The position numbers and the translations under genes are program-made. 64,000 nt of DNA from Hoeflea phototrophica DFL-43 (lineage in GTDB: Bacteria > Pseudomonadota > Alphaproteobacteria > Rhizobiales > Rhizobiaceae): NCBI RefSeq assembly GCF_000154705.2, contig NZ_CM002917.1, forward strand, positions 2,791,659 through 2,855,658. The letters are read 5' to 3'. Under the pieces are notes generated by a model that ran no database searches, was not told the origin of the DNA, and saw only the letters and a list, made by a program, of their open reading frames with translations. Positions 38,326 through 48,001 of this stretch are shown piece by piece. The first letter of the stretch is position 1. Every line of letters begins with the position of its first letter.

Positions 38326-39236
38326 TTCAGCCTCGGATTCAAAGCATCGCGCAGCCAGTCACCCAGCAGGTTGACCGACAGCGCCAGCGCCAGCAGCGCA
38401 ATGGAAGGGAACAGGATGATCCACCACTCGCCTGAGAACAAGAACCCCTGCCCGATCCGGATCAGGGTTCCCAGGCTCGGCTGGGTGGGGGGCACACCGA
38501 CACCCAGGAACGACAGCGTGGCTTCGGCGATGATGGCCAGCGCAAGGCCGATCGTGGCAATCACCAGCACCGGCCCCATCACGTTGGGAAGAATGTGAGT
38601 AAGCACGATGCGCACCGGATGCACGCCGATCACCCGCGCCGCCTGCACATATTCTCGCGCCTTCTCCACCATCGCAGCACCACGTACCACGCGGGCAAAC
38701 TGAACCCAGTCGGACAGGCCGATGGCCACGATCAGTACCCAGATCGCCATTGCCTCGCGATGGGTGGGCGGGATCACGCCGCGCGCCACACCAAAGATCA
38801 AGAGCGCAATCAGGATCGAGGGAAAGGAGAGCTGAACATCGGCAATGCGCATCAACAGGCTGTCCACCCAGCCGCCGCGCCAGGCCGCCAGAAGCCCCAC
38901 CGTGATGCCCAGAACCATGGCGAACAACACCGCAGCAAAGCCGACAAACAGCGAAATCCGCGCGCCATAGAGAATGGCCGAGAAGATATCACGGCCCTGA
39001 TTGTCAGTGCCAAGCCAGTAGACGCTGCCGGTAAAGGCATTGGGTTCCATGGGCGGTGTAAAACCATCCATCAGGTTGAGACTTGCGGGATTGAAAGGAT
39101 CATGCGGCGCAATCCAGGGCGCGAGTGCAGCCGCCAGGATAATTGTCAAAGCGACGAAGGCAGCCACGATCGCCACCGGCGAATGCCGGAAACTCCAGAC
39201 AACATCGCTGTCCCATGCACGGGCGAAGCGGTTCAT
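38322..39236 (-). CDS. Oligopeptide ABC transporter permease (OppC type)
   Basis: A 304-residue permease with an N-terminal helix, the LGTDNQGRDIFSAILYGAR motif typical of DppC/OppC and an EAA loop (ARVIGVHPVRIVLTHILPN). Encoded between OppB and OppD. Confidence 0.92.
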   Translation of the reverse strand: MNRFARAWDSDVVWSFRHSPVAIVAAFVALTIILAAALAPWIAPHDPFNPASLNLMDGFTPPMEPNAFTGSVYWLGTDNQGRDIFSAILYGARISLFVGFAAVLFAMVLGITVGLLAAWRGGWVDSLLMRIADVQLSFPSILIALLIFGVARGVIPPTHREAMAIWVLIVAIGLSDWVQFARVVRGAAMVEKAREYVQAARVIGVHPVRIVLTHILPNVMGPVLVIATIGLALAIIAEATLSFLGVGVPPTQPSLGTLIRIGQGFLFSGEWWIILFPSIALLALALSVNLLGDWLRDALNPRLK

Positions 39237-39274
39237 GGTCGGCCTCCGGTTATGTCAGAAAACGTGCCCATCGA

Positions 39275-40258
39275 TCAGTGCCTCGCCGCTGCGCGGTCGA
39301 CGCGAAGGCGCGGATCGACAACATAGTAGAGCAGATCAACAATCAGGTTGATCACCACGAAGATCAGCGCGATCAGCATCAGATAGGCCGCCATCACCGG
39401 AATATCGACGAACTGCACCGAGTTGATGAACAGCGCACCGACGCCAGGCCATTGGAACACGGTCTCGGTGATGATCGCAAAGGCAATGATGCTGCCCAGC
39501 TGCAGACCGGTGATGGTGATCACCGGCACCAGCGTGTTCTTCAGCGCATGACCGAAATAGACAGCCCGGTCCGACAGGCCGCGGGCGCGCGCAAACTTGA
39601 TATAGTCAGAGCGCAACACCTCAAGCATTTCGGCCCGCACCAGCCGCATGATCAGCGTCATTTGGTAGAGGCCAAGCGTGATGGCCGGAAGCACGATCGA
39701 GGCCCGGCCGGATTCCGTCAGAAAACCCGTTCGCCATGGACCGATATCAACCGTATCGCCACGGCCGAAACTCGGCAACCATTGCAGCTCGACGGCAAAA
39801 ACCCAGATCAGAAGCACACCGATCAGGAAGGTAGGCAGCGACACACCGATCAGCGACACAGTCATGATCGTTCCCGAAAGCCAGCCTTTCCGGTTGAGCG
39901 CCGTGTAGACGCCAAACCCGACACCCAAGGTAAAGGCCAGCAGTCCTGAAACCAGCGCCAACTCGAGCGTCGCGGGCAAACGCGACAGGATCAGTTCCAT
40001 CACCGGCTGCTGCAACCGGTAGGAAATGCCGAAATCGCCGGTGGACGCGCGGGCGATATAGCTGCCAAACTGAACAATGACCGGCTCATTGAGCCCGAGC
40101 CGGTCGCGCAGGGCCTCGCGGTCGGCCTGGCTCGCCTCCTGCCCCATCATGGTGGCGACAGGGTCGCCCACAAAGCGGAACAGCGAAAACGAGACCAGCG
40201 CCACGACCAGCATGACAAGCACAGACTGCACAATCCGTCTGAGGATATAGGCTAGCAT
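39275..40258 (-). CDS. Oligopeptide ABC transporter permease (OppB type)
   Basis: A 327-residue permease with the family start MLAYILRRIVQSVLVM and the EAA loop (FARARGLSDRAVYFGHALKN). Thirty-eight bases separate it from oppC. Typical length of the DppB/OppB family. Confidence 0.92.
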   Translation of the reverse strand: MLAYILRRIVQSVLVMLVVALVSFSLFRFVGDPVATMMGQEASQADREALRDRLGLNEPVIVQFGSYIARASTGDFGISYRLQQPVMELILSRLPATLELALVSGLLAFTLGVGFGVYTALNRKGWLSGTIMTVSLIGVSLPTFLIGVLLIWVFAVELQWLPSFGRGDTVDIGPWRTGFLTESGRASIVLPAITLGLYQMTLIMRLVRAEMLEVLRSDYIKFARARGLSDRAVYFGHALKNTLVPVITITGLQLGSIIAFAIITETVFQWPGVGALFINSVQFVDIPVMAAYLMLIALIFVVINLIVDLLYYVVDPRLRVDRAAARH

Positions 40259-40322
40259 TTGCGCCCCCTCTGCGTAACGAAACCCGACAATAGCCGGTCC
40301 CGCCGCAGATCACCAATGGCAC

Positions 40323-40352
40323 GGGGCCGCCGCAAAAGGATGCAGCGGCCCC
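40323..40352 (-). other. Hairpin between the receptor and permease genes
   Basis: GGGGCCGC and GCGGCCCC form an 8-bp stem around a 14-base loop, 19 bases after the oppA stop on the minus strand. No T-run follows. Likely a message-protecting hairpin downstream of the receptor gene. Confidence 0.6.
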
Positions 40353-40370
40353 GCCCTTTGTGCGGTTGGA

Positions 40371-41969
40371 TTACTTGAACGTGACGTCTGTCATGCTCGG
40401 CTGGTTTTCCGGGTGAACGGCCACATTGATGTTGTCCTTGGCAGCGTAGGCCAGAAGCTGGTTGTGGACCATGAGGAAGACACGGTCTTCCTGGATCGTC
40501 TTCCAGATTTCAGCAATCGTTGCATCACGCTTGACCAGATCGGTCTCTGTGGCGAGCGACTTGATCATAGCATCGACTTCAGCGTTGTTGTAACGCGAAC
40601 CGTTCCAGCCACCGCGGCCTTCTTCCGGGCTGTGCACCAGGAAGTCGAAGACATACTGCGAATCGAAGGTCGGGACGCCCCAGCCGAGCAGGTAGAAATC
40701 CACCTGACGGTTCTGAATTGCCGGGAAATGAATCGTGCGCGACTGGCTGACGAGGTTGGCCTTGATGCCGATCCGGCCGAGCATGCCGACATAGGCCTGG
40801 CAGATCGCTTCATCATTGATGTAGCGGTCGTTGGGGCAGTGCATGTCGATTGCGAAGCCGTCGGGGTAACCCGCAGCCGTCATCAGTTCCATGGCCTTGT
40901 CATAGTCAGGAGCCGTGTAGGCATCCAGCGCCTCGTCATGGCCGTTGACGAATGGCGGCACGTTCTGCCCGCCTGGCACCGATTGGCCACGCATCACCAC
41001 CTGGCGGATCGCGTCGCGATCAAGCGCAAGCGCCATGGCTTCACGAACTTCGGGCTTCTTGAACGGATTGTCACCCGGCAGCGAAATCAGGCTGTCAGAA
41101 GTGACATCATAGGCGAAGAAGATGGTGCGGTTCTCGGCACCGGCCGTCACTGCCACACCAGGCGTGTTCGACAGACGCTCAATGTCCTGCACCGGCACGT
41201 CCTGCACAAAATCGACTTCACCCGACAGCAATGCGGCGACGCGTGTCGCGGCCTCCTTGATCGGCGTGTAGATGATTTCGGTCACCTGCGGTGCTTCATC
41301 CCAATGATCAGGATTGGTGGTCAGCACTGTGCGCACTTCCGGATCGCGGGACTCAAGGACATAAGGCCCGGTGCCGTTGGTGTTGCGCACGGTGTACTTC
41401 TCTTCACCGGCCTTGAAGTCCTGCGGCAACTCGACCCCATTAGCCTCGACCCAGCCCTTGTCGACGATGAAGAAGTTGGTCAGGTTCTGGACGTAGAGCG
41501 GGCTCGGCCCACTCATCTTGATATGGACGGTGTAGTCATCCACGGCCTCGGCGCCGGCAACAGCGGTGTGCAGGCCCTTGAAGTCCGACGTTTCTGCAGT
41601 CACGCGGGTGACCGAAGCAACCACATCTTCGGCGGTGAAATCAGAGCCGTCGTGGAATTTAACGCCTTCGCGCAGCTTGAACACCCAGACAGTCGGGTCA
41701 TCGGGATGGATAAACCATTCCGTTGCCAGCCGTGGCTTGAGCGAGCCGTCGAGATCGCGGCGCACCAGTGTTTCATAGATGTGGTGCAGCAATGTCGAGG
41801 TGGGGCCTTCATTGGCCGAATGCGGATCGAGAGTCAGCGCATCGCCGACCCGCGCCCAGCGAATGGTTTCTGCATTGGCGGCAGTCAGTCCGGCGCTCAT
41901 TACGGCAGCCGAAATCATAAGGCCTGCTGCCAAACGGCGCAGCGGTGAGCGTGTGATTGGTCTTGTCAT
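40371..41969 (-). CDS. Oligopeptide ABC transporter substrate-binding protein (OppA/DppA type)
   Basis: A 532-residue SBP family 5 receptor with a clear signal peptide (basic start RRLAAG, hydrophobic core, cleavage after AANA-E). The mature start RWARVGDALTLDPHSANEG is family-typical. Substrates include peptides, nickel, opines or glutathione. Start chosen at the ATG at 41969, with GGAGGA upstream. The M24 peptidase next door suggests peptides or derivatised amino acids. Confidence 0.92.
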   Translation of the reverse strand: MTRPITRSPLRRLAAGLMISAAVMSAGLTAANAETIRWARVGDALTLDPHSANEGPTSTLLHHIYETLVRRDLDGSLKPRLATEWFIHPDDPTVWVFKLREGVKFHDGSDFTAEDVVASVTRVTAETSDFKGLHTAVAGAEAVDDYTVHIKMSGPSPLYVQNLTNFFIVDKGWVEANGVELPQDFKAGEEKYTVRNTNGTGPYVLESRDPEVRTVLTTNPDHWDEAPQVTEIIYTPIKEAATRVAALLSGEVDFVQDVPVQDIERLSNTPGVAVTAGAENRTIFFAYDVTSDSLISLPGDNPFKKPEVREAMALALDRDAIRQVVMRGQSVPGGQNVPPFVNGHDEALDAYTAPDYDKAMELMTAAGYPDGFAIDMHCPNDRYINDEAICQAYVGMLGRIGIKANLVSQSRTIHFPAIQNRQVDFYLLGWGVPTFDSQYVFDFLVHSPEEGRGGWNGSRYNNAEVDAMIKSLATETDLVKRDATIAEIWKTIQEDRVFLMVHNQLLAYAAKDNINVAVHPENQPSMTDVTFK

Positions 41970-42031
41970 TGTTCGTCCTCCGGTTGGACGGGGTTGGATC
42001 CCCGGTTTCTCAGCACGTCCAGAAAAGCATA

Positions 42032-42048
42032 GGTAAAATGATTTTACC
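42032..42048. promoter_or_regulatory. Perfect palindrome GGTAAAAT-G-ATTTTACC
   Basis: An 8-1-8 perfect inverted repeat about 65 bases before the oppA start codon. A related GTAAAAATTTTTTGA stretch lies before the XRE-cupin regulator gene (43901-43915). It is the probable operator through which that regulator controls the transporter; inference from symmetry and location. Confidence 0.6.
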
Positions 42049-42125
42049 ATGGTCAAAATTGCCAATAGGCACTTTGCGGAGAAACCCTGCAAAACCCGAG
42101 CACCTCCAACAAAGCCGGCATTCAA

Positions 42126-43202
42126 TCAGGCCACATACAGGCTACGTGGCAGCCCGGAGAGAATGTCGCACCCGTTCGAGGTTACCACAGCCACCTCCTC
42201 CAGACGAATTCCGAAACGGCCCGGCAGGTAGATGCCCGGCTCCACCGTGAACACCATGCCCTCTTCGAGAATCGTTTCGCTTGAAGCGGTGACATATGGC
42301 GGCTCGTGAATTTCGCAACCAAGCCCGTGACCTGTCCGGTGAGTGAAGAACTCTCCAAAACCCGCAGCGCGGATCACATCGCGGGCAGCCGCATCGATGG
42401 CGTTCGCCTCAACACCGGGGCGAATTGCCTGAAGCGCCATCTGCACCGCGCCCTCGACCACTACATGCACTTCCGCGTAGTCCTCCGGCGGCGTGCCAAG
42501 GCAAGCCATGCGGGTGATGTCGGAATAATAGCCCTGTTTTGTGCCGCCAATATCGACCACGATGACATCACCGGGCCTGACCGGCATGTCGCCAGTATGA
42601 TGATGCGGATAGGAGGAGTGAGCGCCCGCGCCCACAACCCCGAACCCCATATGCGCGCCCTCGGCCTCGAAAACCGCCTTGGCCACATTGGCCAATTCAC
42701 GCTCGGTGACGCCGTCGCGGATTGCACTGCGCAAGGCGCTTTGCGACAGGTCAGCAATCAGGGCGTTCTCACGCAATGCGGCAAGTTCGCCCGGTTCCTT
42801 GATCATCCGCAGCGCGCCGACCGTTTCAGATGCAAAGCCCCGTGCCGAATTCGGAACCGCATCAAGCAGCAGAAATGCATGGTCGGCGCGCATCCTCTCG
42901 TCCACTGAAATGCTCCGCACTGAGCGGCAGACTGTCTGCAATCCAGCATCAAGCGCAGCATCCGGCCCATCATCGTCCGGCCATTCCCAGAATGGAAGAT
43001 CCGTGTGCTGGCGGGCGTCCGATGCATTGAGTGCAGGCATCACAAACCCCGCCTGCTCCTGACCGACGAGCAGAAAACAGGCGCGTTCATCTGGAGACGG
43101 GGCGAACCCCAGGAGCCAGCGCATATGCGGTCCCGGAGCCAGCACCACAAGATCGGTGTTGGTGGCCGCCATCCGGCTGCGCAATCGTTCAAGACGGGTC
43201 AT
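42126..43202 (-). CDS. M24 metallopeptidase (Xaa-Pro dipeptidase/aminopeptidase P type)
   Basis: A 358-residue pita-bread-fold hydrolase. The five metal ligands are visible: Asp in VVDIGGTKQGYYSDITR (both Asp), His in THRTGHGLGCEIHEPP, Glu in VFTVEPGIY and Glu in IRLEEVAVV. An N-terminal creatinase-like domain (about 1-125) precedes. It likely cleaves an imported peptide or amide from the adjacent ABC system. Confidence 0.92.
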   Translation of the reverse strand: MTRLERLRSRMAATNTDLVVLAPGPHMRWLLGFAPSPDERACFLLVGQEQAGFVMPALNASDARQHTDLPFWEWPDDDGPDAALDAGLQTVCRSVRSISVDERMRADHAFLLLDAVPNSARGFASETVGALRMIKEPGELAALRENALIADLSQSALRSAIRDGVTERELANVAKAVFEAEGAHMGFGVVGAGAHSSYPHHHTGDMPVRPGDVIVVDIGGTKQGYYSDITRMACLGTPPEDYAEVHVVVEGAVQMALQAIRPGVEANAIDAAARDVIRAAGFGEFFTHRTGHGLGCEIHEPPYVTASSETILEEGMVFTVEPGIYLPGRFGIRLEEVAVVTSNGCDILSGLPRSLYVA

Positions 43203-43260
43203 GCCAATGCCTCAGGTCCACTCGAAAACAAGACTGCATACAGCTTAGCGGCATGTGGCT

Positions 43261-43872
43261 CTATGCCGGCCAGGACGAAATCAGCCGAGGCGAGGTTCCT
43301 GTCCACAGCAGACGGGCCGGGACATCACCAACATTGGCGAATGAATGCGGCGTATCGCCCATGAAATGGAGACTGTCACCCGGATGCAGCACAAAGGCCG
43401 CATCACCCAGCGTCTGCCGCACGGTGCCATCGAGCACGACGATCAGCTCTTCCCCAACATGGGCTGTGATTTCAGAGGCATAGCCCACCGGAATGTGCAC
43501 GATCAGCGACGACAGCGTCCCGCCCGGCAGAACGGTCGATATCCGCTCATATTGCAGCGAGGAATCCGCCAGCACGAAGCTTGGACGCTCACCCTCGCGG
43601 GTCACACTGTCGGCGGGCTTCGGCGTCGAGATGAACACATCAACATCCACCCCCAAGGCCGCAGCAACACTTGCCAGAGTACCCAGGCTCGGCGTCGCCT
43701 TGTCGCGCTCCACCTGGCTAAGAAACCCGACAGAGATCCCGGACTGATCGGCCAGCGTCTGAAGCGTCAGACCCGCCTTGTGGCGCATCTCACGGATCCG
43801 CTCACCAAAGGCGGGCGGTGAAACGGGATCGGCCGGTCGTGACGGCTGCGGCTGACGCAAGGGTTCGGCCAT
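43261..43872 (-). CDS. XRE family regulator with cupin domain
   Basis: A 203-residue regulator. The helix-turn-helix (about 30-85) reads IREMRHKAGLTLQTLADQSGI and FLSQVERDKATPSLGTLASVAAA. The C-terminal cupin_2 barrel (about 120-195) has GEELIVVLDGTV and HPGDSLHFMGDTPHSFANVG. Relatives sense small amines or amino acids. It is upstream of the M24 peptidase on the same strand and is the likely local controller. I use the ATG at 43872, with GGAGG upstream. Confidence 0.9.
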   Translation of the reverse strand: MAEPLRQPQPSRPADPVSPPAFGERIREMRHKAGLTLQTLADQSGISVGFLSQVERDKATPSLGTLASVAAALGVDVDVFISTPKPADSVTREGERPSFVLADSSLQYERISTVLPGGTLSSLIVHIPVGYASEITAHVGEELIVVLDGTVRQTLGDAAFVLHPGDSLHFMGDTPHSFANVGDVPARLLWTGTSPRLISSWPA

Positions 43873-44108
43873 GATTTTTCCTCCAACGGACTTAACCGTA
43901 GTAAAAATTTTTTGATCAGTCAAAAACTCCCGCAAACGACGGGATGTATTGCACTCCCCCATGCAAGGATGGTCCCTCCGGCAGCCTGTGAGACCCGCAA
44001 AGTGCGCCCATATGTCGATTGAAAACCGGAGTGACCAGCTTCCCAAAGCATCATTCGGGATTCACCCGGCGATGCCAACCGCCAAACTGGCTGGCCACTG
44101 GCTTCTTA

Positions 44109-44870
44109 CTAAGCCGCAGAGGCGGCCGGCCCATCGACGATCATCATGGGATTGCCTTTCGAACACCGCTCAACACGGCTGTCAATGCCGTAGAGGCGGC
44201 GGATCAGATCCGGCTGCAGCACGTCCAGCGTTGCACCGCAGGCCAGAATACGGCCTTGGGACAAAGCCATGGTGGTGGTGCAGCACCGCATGACCTGGTT
44301 GAGGTCATGCAATGCCAGCACCATCACCGCGCCGTTCTCCTCGGCATATAAGCGCAGCGCTTCGAGCACCTCATACTGGCGGTAGAGGTCGAGCGCCGAT
44401 GTGGGCTCATCCATCAAGACCAGTTTGGGGCGTGCCACAAGCGTCTGCGCAATCGAAACCACCTGCCGCTGTCCTCCGGAAAGCTCCGGAAGTTGACGGT
44501 CAGCAAGCGACGCAATCCCGAACCGGGAGAGAACCCCATCGACAGCAGCAAGTTCACTGTTGGACAGCCGCCAACCGCCATTTCCCTGCTTCAACGCCAG
44601 GATAATGGACTCATAGACGCTCAGAGCCGCTGTCATTGCAGTGTCCTGCGGCATGTAGCGCAGATCATCCTGCGTCGCACCAGTCAGCCGGACTGTGCCG
44701 GCGCCGCGCATCTGGCCCGCAATCCGCCGGAACAATGTTGACTTGCCCGCCGCGTTCGGACCGACCAGCGCGGTCAGAGACCCGCCCTGGATCGAGGGCG
44801 TCGTTGCATCCGTGAGGATTTCGTTGCGGCCGTAATGCGCAGTGATACCTGCAAGTTCGAGCGTTACCAT
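44109..44870 (-). CDS. Iron-siderophore-type ABC transporter ATP-binding protein
   Basis: A 253-residue FecE/FepC-type ATPase. Walker A GPNAAGKST, signature LSGGQRQVVSIAQTL, Walker B LVLMDEPTSALD. It overlaps the permease gene by seven bases. The third component of the FecBCD-type uptake system encoded here. Confidence 0.9.
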   Translation of the reverse strand: MVTLELAGITAHYGRNEILTDATTPSIQGGSLTALVGPNAAGKSTLFRRIAGQMRGAGTVRLTGATQDDLRYMPQDTAMTAALSVYESIILALKQGNGGWRLSNSELAAVDGVLSRFGIASLADRQLPELSGGQRQVVSIAQTLVARPKLVLMDEPTSALDLYRQYEVLEALRLYAEENGAVMVLALHDLNQVMRCCTTTMALSQGRILACGATLDVLQPDLIRRLYGIDSRVERCSKGNPMMIVDGPAASAA

Positions 44871-45943
44871 CCCTTGCGCCCCTTGGTCAGGATGAGAGCT
44901 GCAAAGAAAGGCACGCCGACCAGCGCCGTGATGATGCCGATTGGCAAAACGGCGCCCGGCAGGATCGCCTTGGACACAACCGAGGTTGCCGACAGGATAA
45001 GCGCACCCGCGAGCATCGAACCCGGCAGGAAGAAGCGCTGGTCTTCTCCCAGCAGCAGCCGCGCCACATGCGGCCCGACAATCCCGATAAATCCTATGGT
45101 TCCGACAAATGACACCGGAACTGCGGCAAGCAATGACACCAGCAAGAGCGCTTCAAGCCTCAACCGCTTGACCGGCACGCCCATCGCCGCAGCGCGGCTT
45201 TCGCCAAGCCGGATCGCTGTAAGCGCCCAGGCTCTGCGTATGAACAGCGGCGTGCAGACCAAAAGGATCAGGGCCGTCACGCCGACCTTGCCCCAGGTTG
45301 CCTTGGTCAGGCTGCCCATGGTCCAGAACACCACCGCAGACAAGGCCTGCTCGGAAGCAAAATACTGCAGCAGCGCCAGCGCCGCATTGAAGCTGAACAC
45401 AAGTGCAATGCCCAAAAGCACAATGGTTTCGACGGTCACGCCCCGCATGGTTGACAGGCCAAAGATCAGCAGCGATGCCGCCATCGCCATGGCGAAAGCG
45501 TTGACCGGAACCATCAATGAAATCGCGGCGGGAAACAGCGCCACGCCAAGCACCATGGCGAGCGCTGCGCCAAAGCTGGCGGCAGCCGAAAGCCCCAGCG
45601 TGAAAGGACTTGCGAGCGGATTGGCAAGGATCGTCTGCATCTGTGCGCCGGCCATTGAGAGGCTGGCGCCAACGGTGACGGCCAGCATGGCCATCGGCAT
45701 ACGTATATCCCAGACGACCACCCGCATCTGCAGTTCGGCGGAGCCTGGAAAAAACAAGGTACTGAGCACATCGCCAACTGCATAACGCGCAGGCCCAAGC
45801 GATACGTCGACTGCGACCGACAGAATGAGCAGTCCGGTCAGAATGGCCAGGATCAGAAGCCGCCGGGCAACCAGCCCGCGATAGGCCTTCCCCGCAACGC
45901 GGGAATGAGTATTGGTCTCTGTATCGGCGATCAGACCGGTCAT
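44864..45943 (-). CDS. Iron-siderophore-type ABC transporter permease (FecCD family)
   Basis: A 359-residue permease with about ten hydrophobic segments. FecCD-family stretches include IRMPMAMLAVTVGASLSMAG, GMMQT-like MQTILANPLASPFTLG and GPHVARLLLGEDQRFFLP. One permease gene only, so it would act as a homodimer. Start at the ATG at 45943. Confidence 0.92.
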   Translation of the reverse strand: MTGLIADTETNTHSRVAGKAYRGLVARRLLILAILTGLLILSVAVDVSLGPARYAVGDVLSTLFFPGSAELQMRVVVWDIRMPMAMLAVTVGASLSMAGAQMQTILANPLASPFTLGLSAAASFGAALAMVLGVALFPAAISLMVPVNAFAMAMAASLLIFGLSTMRGVTVETIVLLGIALVFSFNAALALLQYFASEQALSAVVFWTMGSLTKATWGKVGVTALILLVCTPLFIRRAWALTAIRLGESRAAAMGVPVKRLRLEALLLVSLLAAVPVSFVGTIGFIGIVGPHVARLLLGEDQRFFLPGSMLAGALILSATSVVSKAILPGAVLPIGIITALVGVPFFAALILTKGRKGW

Positions 45944-45990
45944 CAATGCACTCCGGCGAAAGGGCGGCCCGAAGACCGCCCCACGCTGTT

Positions 45991-47112
45991 TCAGTTGATC
46001 GAGACCCAATATCCAGGCTGGTAATCGACCGGCAGGAAACGCTCATGCAGATCCTTCAGTGTCTGCTCGGGATCCAGGTCCGCAAACAGCTCCGGATGCT
46101 GCCACTTGGCAAGCTGCTGAACCGCAATGAAGCTGTAGGGATTGTTGTAGAACTGGTGCCAGATCGCATGCACCTTGCCATCCTCAACCGCCTTGACGCC
46201 GGTGAAAGCCGGGCGCTCCATCAGCACCTTGAGCTTCTGACGGGCAACGTCTTCATCAGAACCGGGGCCCACGCCAATCCACTTGCCGCCGGGAACATAG
46301 GCATCCCAATTGCCGCCGGTCACGACGATCTGGTCGGGGTTGGAGGCAATCACCTGCTCGGCATTGACCGTGCCGAATGTGCCGGGAATGAAAGGCTTGG
46401 CCATGTTCTCGCCACCGGCAAGTTCAACCATGCGGCCAAAATTGCCCGACCCGAATGACATGCAGCAATCCTCGGAGTAACCACCCGCACGTTCGACGAA
46501 CACCAGCGGACGCTGAAGGTTCTCCTGCGCATCGATGACGTCGGTGACCCGGGCCAGTTGCTCCTCGTAGAATGCATTGAATTCCGCAGCGCGCTCATCT
46601 TTGCCGAACAGCTTGCCAATGATCTCCATCGACTTCGAGGTGTTCTCAAATGGCTTTTCGCGGAAATCGACATAGACGATCGGGATACCGACCTTGGCCA
46701 GTTTCTCTTCGTACCCGGCTTCCTCGGTGGCCTGCTTGGCCTCAAGGTTCATGATCATCACACCGGGATCAAGGGAAACGGCCTGCTCGATGTCGAAGGT
46801 GCCGTCCTTGAAGCCGCCGAATGTCGGGATTTCTTTCAGTTCCGGGAACTTCTCTGCGTAGATCTCATAGCTCTCCGGCGAGGCCTGGCGGAAGTCGTCA
46901 CGCCAGCCGACGATGCGGTCGAACGGTGCGTCCCCATCAAGCACTGCGGCAAAAAAGATCTGCCTGCCTTCACCAAGAATCGCGCGATCCACCGGCGCGT
47001 CCACGGTGACTTCCCGGCCAGCAATGTCGGTAATGGTGATCGGGTCGGCGAATGCCGCGTTGATTGCAAGTAGGCTCACCGCAGCGGCGCCGATAAGGGT
47101 GCGAAATGACAT
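45991..47112 (-). CDS. Iron-siderophore-type ABC substrate-binding protein
   Basis: A 373-residue receptor with a signal peptide (MSFRTLIGAAAVSLLAINAA then FADP) and a mature domain opening with ITDIAGREVTVDAPVDR, the hallmark of FecB/BtuF-like receptors. The ligand could be a ferric siderophore, haem or cobalamin; context (IRO-type operator upstream) favours iron. A short hairpin (45962-45981) separates it from the permease gene. Start at the ATG at 47112. Confidence 0.9.
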   Translation of the reverse strand: MSFRTLIGAAAVSLLAINAAFADPITITDIAGREVTVDAPVDRAILGEGRQIFFAAVLDGDAPFDRIVGWRDDFRQASPESYEIYAEKFPELKEIPTFGGFKDGTFDIEQAVSLDPGVMIMNLEAKQATEEAGYEEKLAKVGIPIVYVDFREKPFENTSKSMEIIGKLFGKDERAAEFNAFYEEQLARVTDVIDAQENLQRPLVFVERAGGYSEDCCMSFGSGNFGRMVELAGGENMAKPFIPGTFGTVNAEQVIASNPDQIVVTGGNWDAYVPGGKWIGVGPGSDEDVARQKLKVLMERPAFTGVKAVEDGKVHAIWHQFYNNPYSFIAVQQLAKWQHPELFADLDPEQTLKDLHERFLPVDYQPGYWVSIN

Positions 47113-47151
47113 TGTCTTCAATCCTGTTTGGTTCGGAGACAAAGGCCTAGT

Positions 47152-47176
47152 AATCTTGACCAAAACAGTCAAGATT
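47152..47176. promoter_or_regulatory. IRO-box-like inverted repeat (RirA-type iron operator)
   Basis: AATCTTGAC-CAAAACA-GTCAAGATT is a perfect 9-7-9 inverted repeat. It contains TGA-N9-TCA (TGA 47157-47159, TCA 47169-47171), the published consensus of the rhizobial RirA iron-responsive operator. It lies 40 bases before the iron-type receptor gene and 60 bases before the divergent methyltransferase gene. Confidence 0.7.
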
Positions 47177-47236
47177 AAAGTTGACTATTTTATTCAGGAT
47201 TGGCATTTCCTGCTGTGAGCCTCAGGAGACGCCACC

Positions 47237-48001
47237 ATGACCACCGCTTTACCCTCCAACAGGGACCTGCGCGACGACATTCGAGATTATTGGTCGGACC
47301 GCGCGGCAACCTTCGACAACGACCCCGGTCACAAAATATCCGAGGGCACGGAACTTGTCGCATGGGCCAATCTCTTCCGCCGCCATCTGGGCGCAGCCAA
47401 CGGACGCAAGCTTCTCGATCTTGCATCAGGCACCGGAGAGATAGCACTGCTCTGCCAGGAACTCGGTTTTTCGGTTACGGGACTCGACTGGGCGGAGCCG
47501 ATGCTCGAACGGGCACGCGCGAAAGCCCCAAACGCAACCTTCCTCCAAGCCGATGCCGAACAGACCATGCTGCCAGATGCAAGCTTCGATGTGGTGGTGA
47601 CGCGGCATCTGGTCTGGACGCTGGTGGATCCTAAAGCTGCCTTTGCTGAATGGCAGCGCATCCTCAAGCCTGGAGGACGATTGCTGATCGTTGATGGCGA
47701 TTTTGTCAGCCGCACTTGGCTTACCAGGATGATCGAGCGGTTTTCAGGCTCAACCAGCCATGGAATGGTCTCTCGCCATCAGGACATTGTTGCACGCGTC
47801 TATTTCAACCAGGGCGCCCGCTCCGATGCGGTCGCAGAACTGCTGGTGAATGCTGGATTTGAAGGCCTTCGCATCGAGAATCACCTCGGTGAAATTCACC
47901 GGGCCCAGGCCCGCCTGTTTGGTTGGCGCAAGTCACTGCTTCGCCGATCCGAACACCGCTATGCCATCAGCGCCTTGGCACCCATGGCGACCAAAGGGTA
48001 A
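47237..48001 (+). CDS. SAM-dependent class I methyltransferase
   Basis: A 254-residue methyltransferase. Motif I LLDLASGTGEIALL lies near 55-68, followed by VTGLDWAEPML and the acidic/hydrophobic motif DVVVTRHLVWTLVDP. It resembles the UbiE/type 11 group. It is divergent from the iron-type transporter and shares its IRO-type operator region, so it may modify a siderophore or be iron-controlled. Target unknown. Confidence 0.85.
   Translation: MTTALPSNRDLRDDIRDYWSDRAATFDNDPGHKISEGTELVAWANLFRRHLGAANGRKLLDLASGTGEIALLCQELGFSVTGLDWAEPMLERARAKAPNATFLQADAEQTMLPDASFDVVVTRHLVWTLVDPKAAFAEWQRILKPGGRLLIVDGDFVSRTWLTRMIERFSGSTSHGMVSRHQDIVARVYFNQGARSDAVAELLVNAGFEGLRIENHLGEIHRAQARLFGWRKSLLRRSEHRYAISALAPMATKG

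Noticed and set aside
40413..41948. A 511-codon open frame on the plus strand opposite the oppA-type receptor gene
   Set aside because: It mirrors codon positions of a clear receptor gene in high-GC DNA, has no recognisable domain, and no ribosome site fits. Similar long antisense frames lie at 12471-13892, 2756-3694, 10956-12011, 58355-59755 and 59682-61052.
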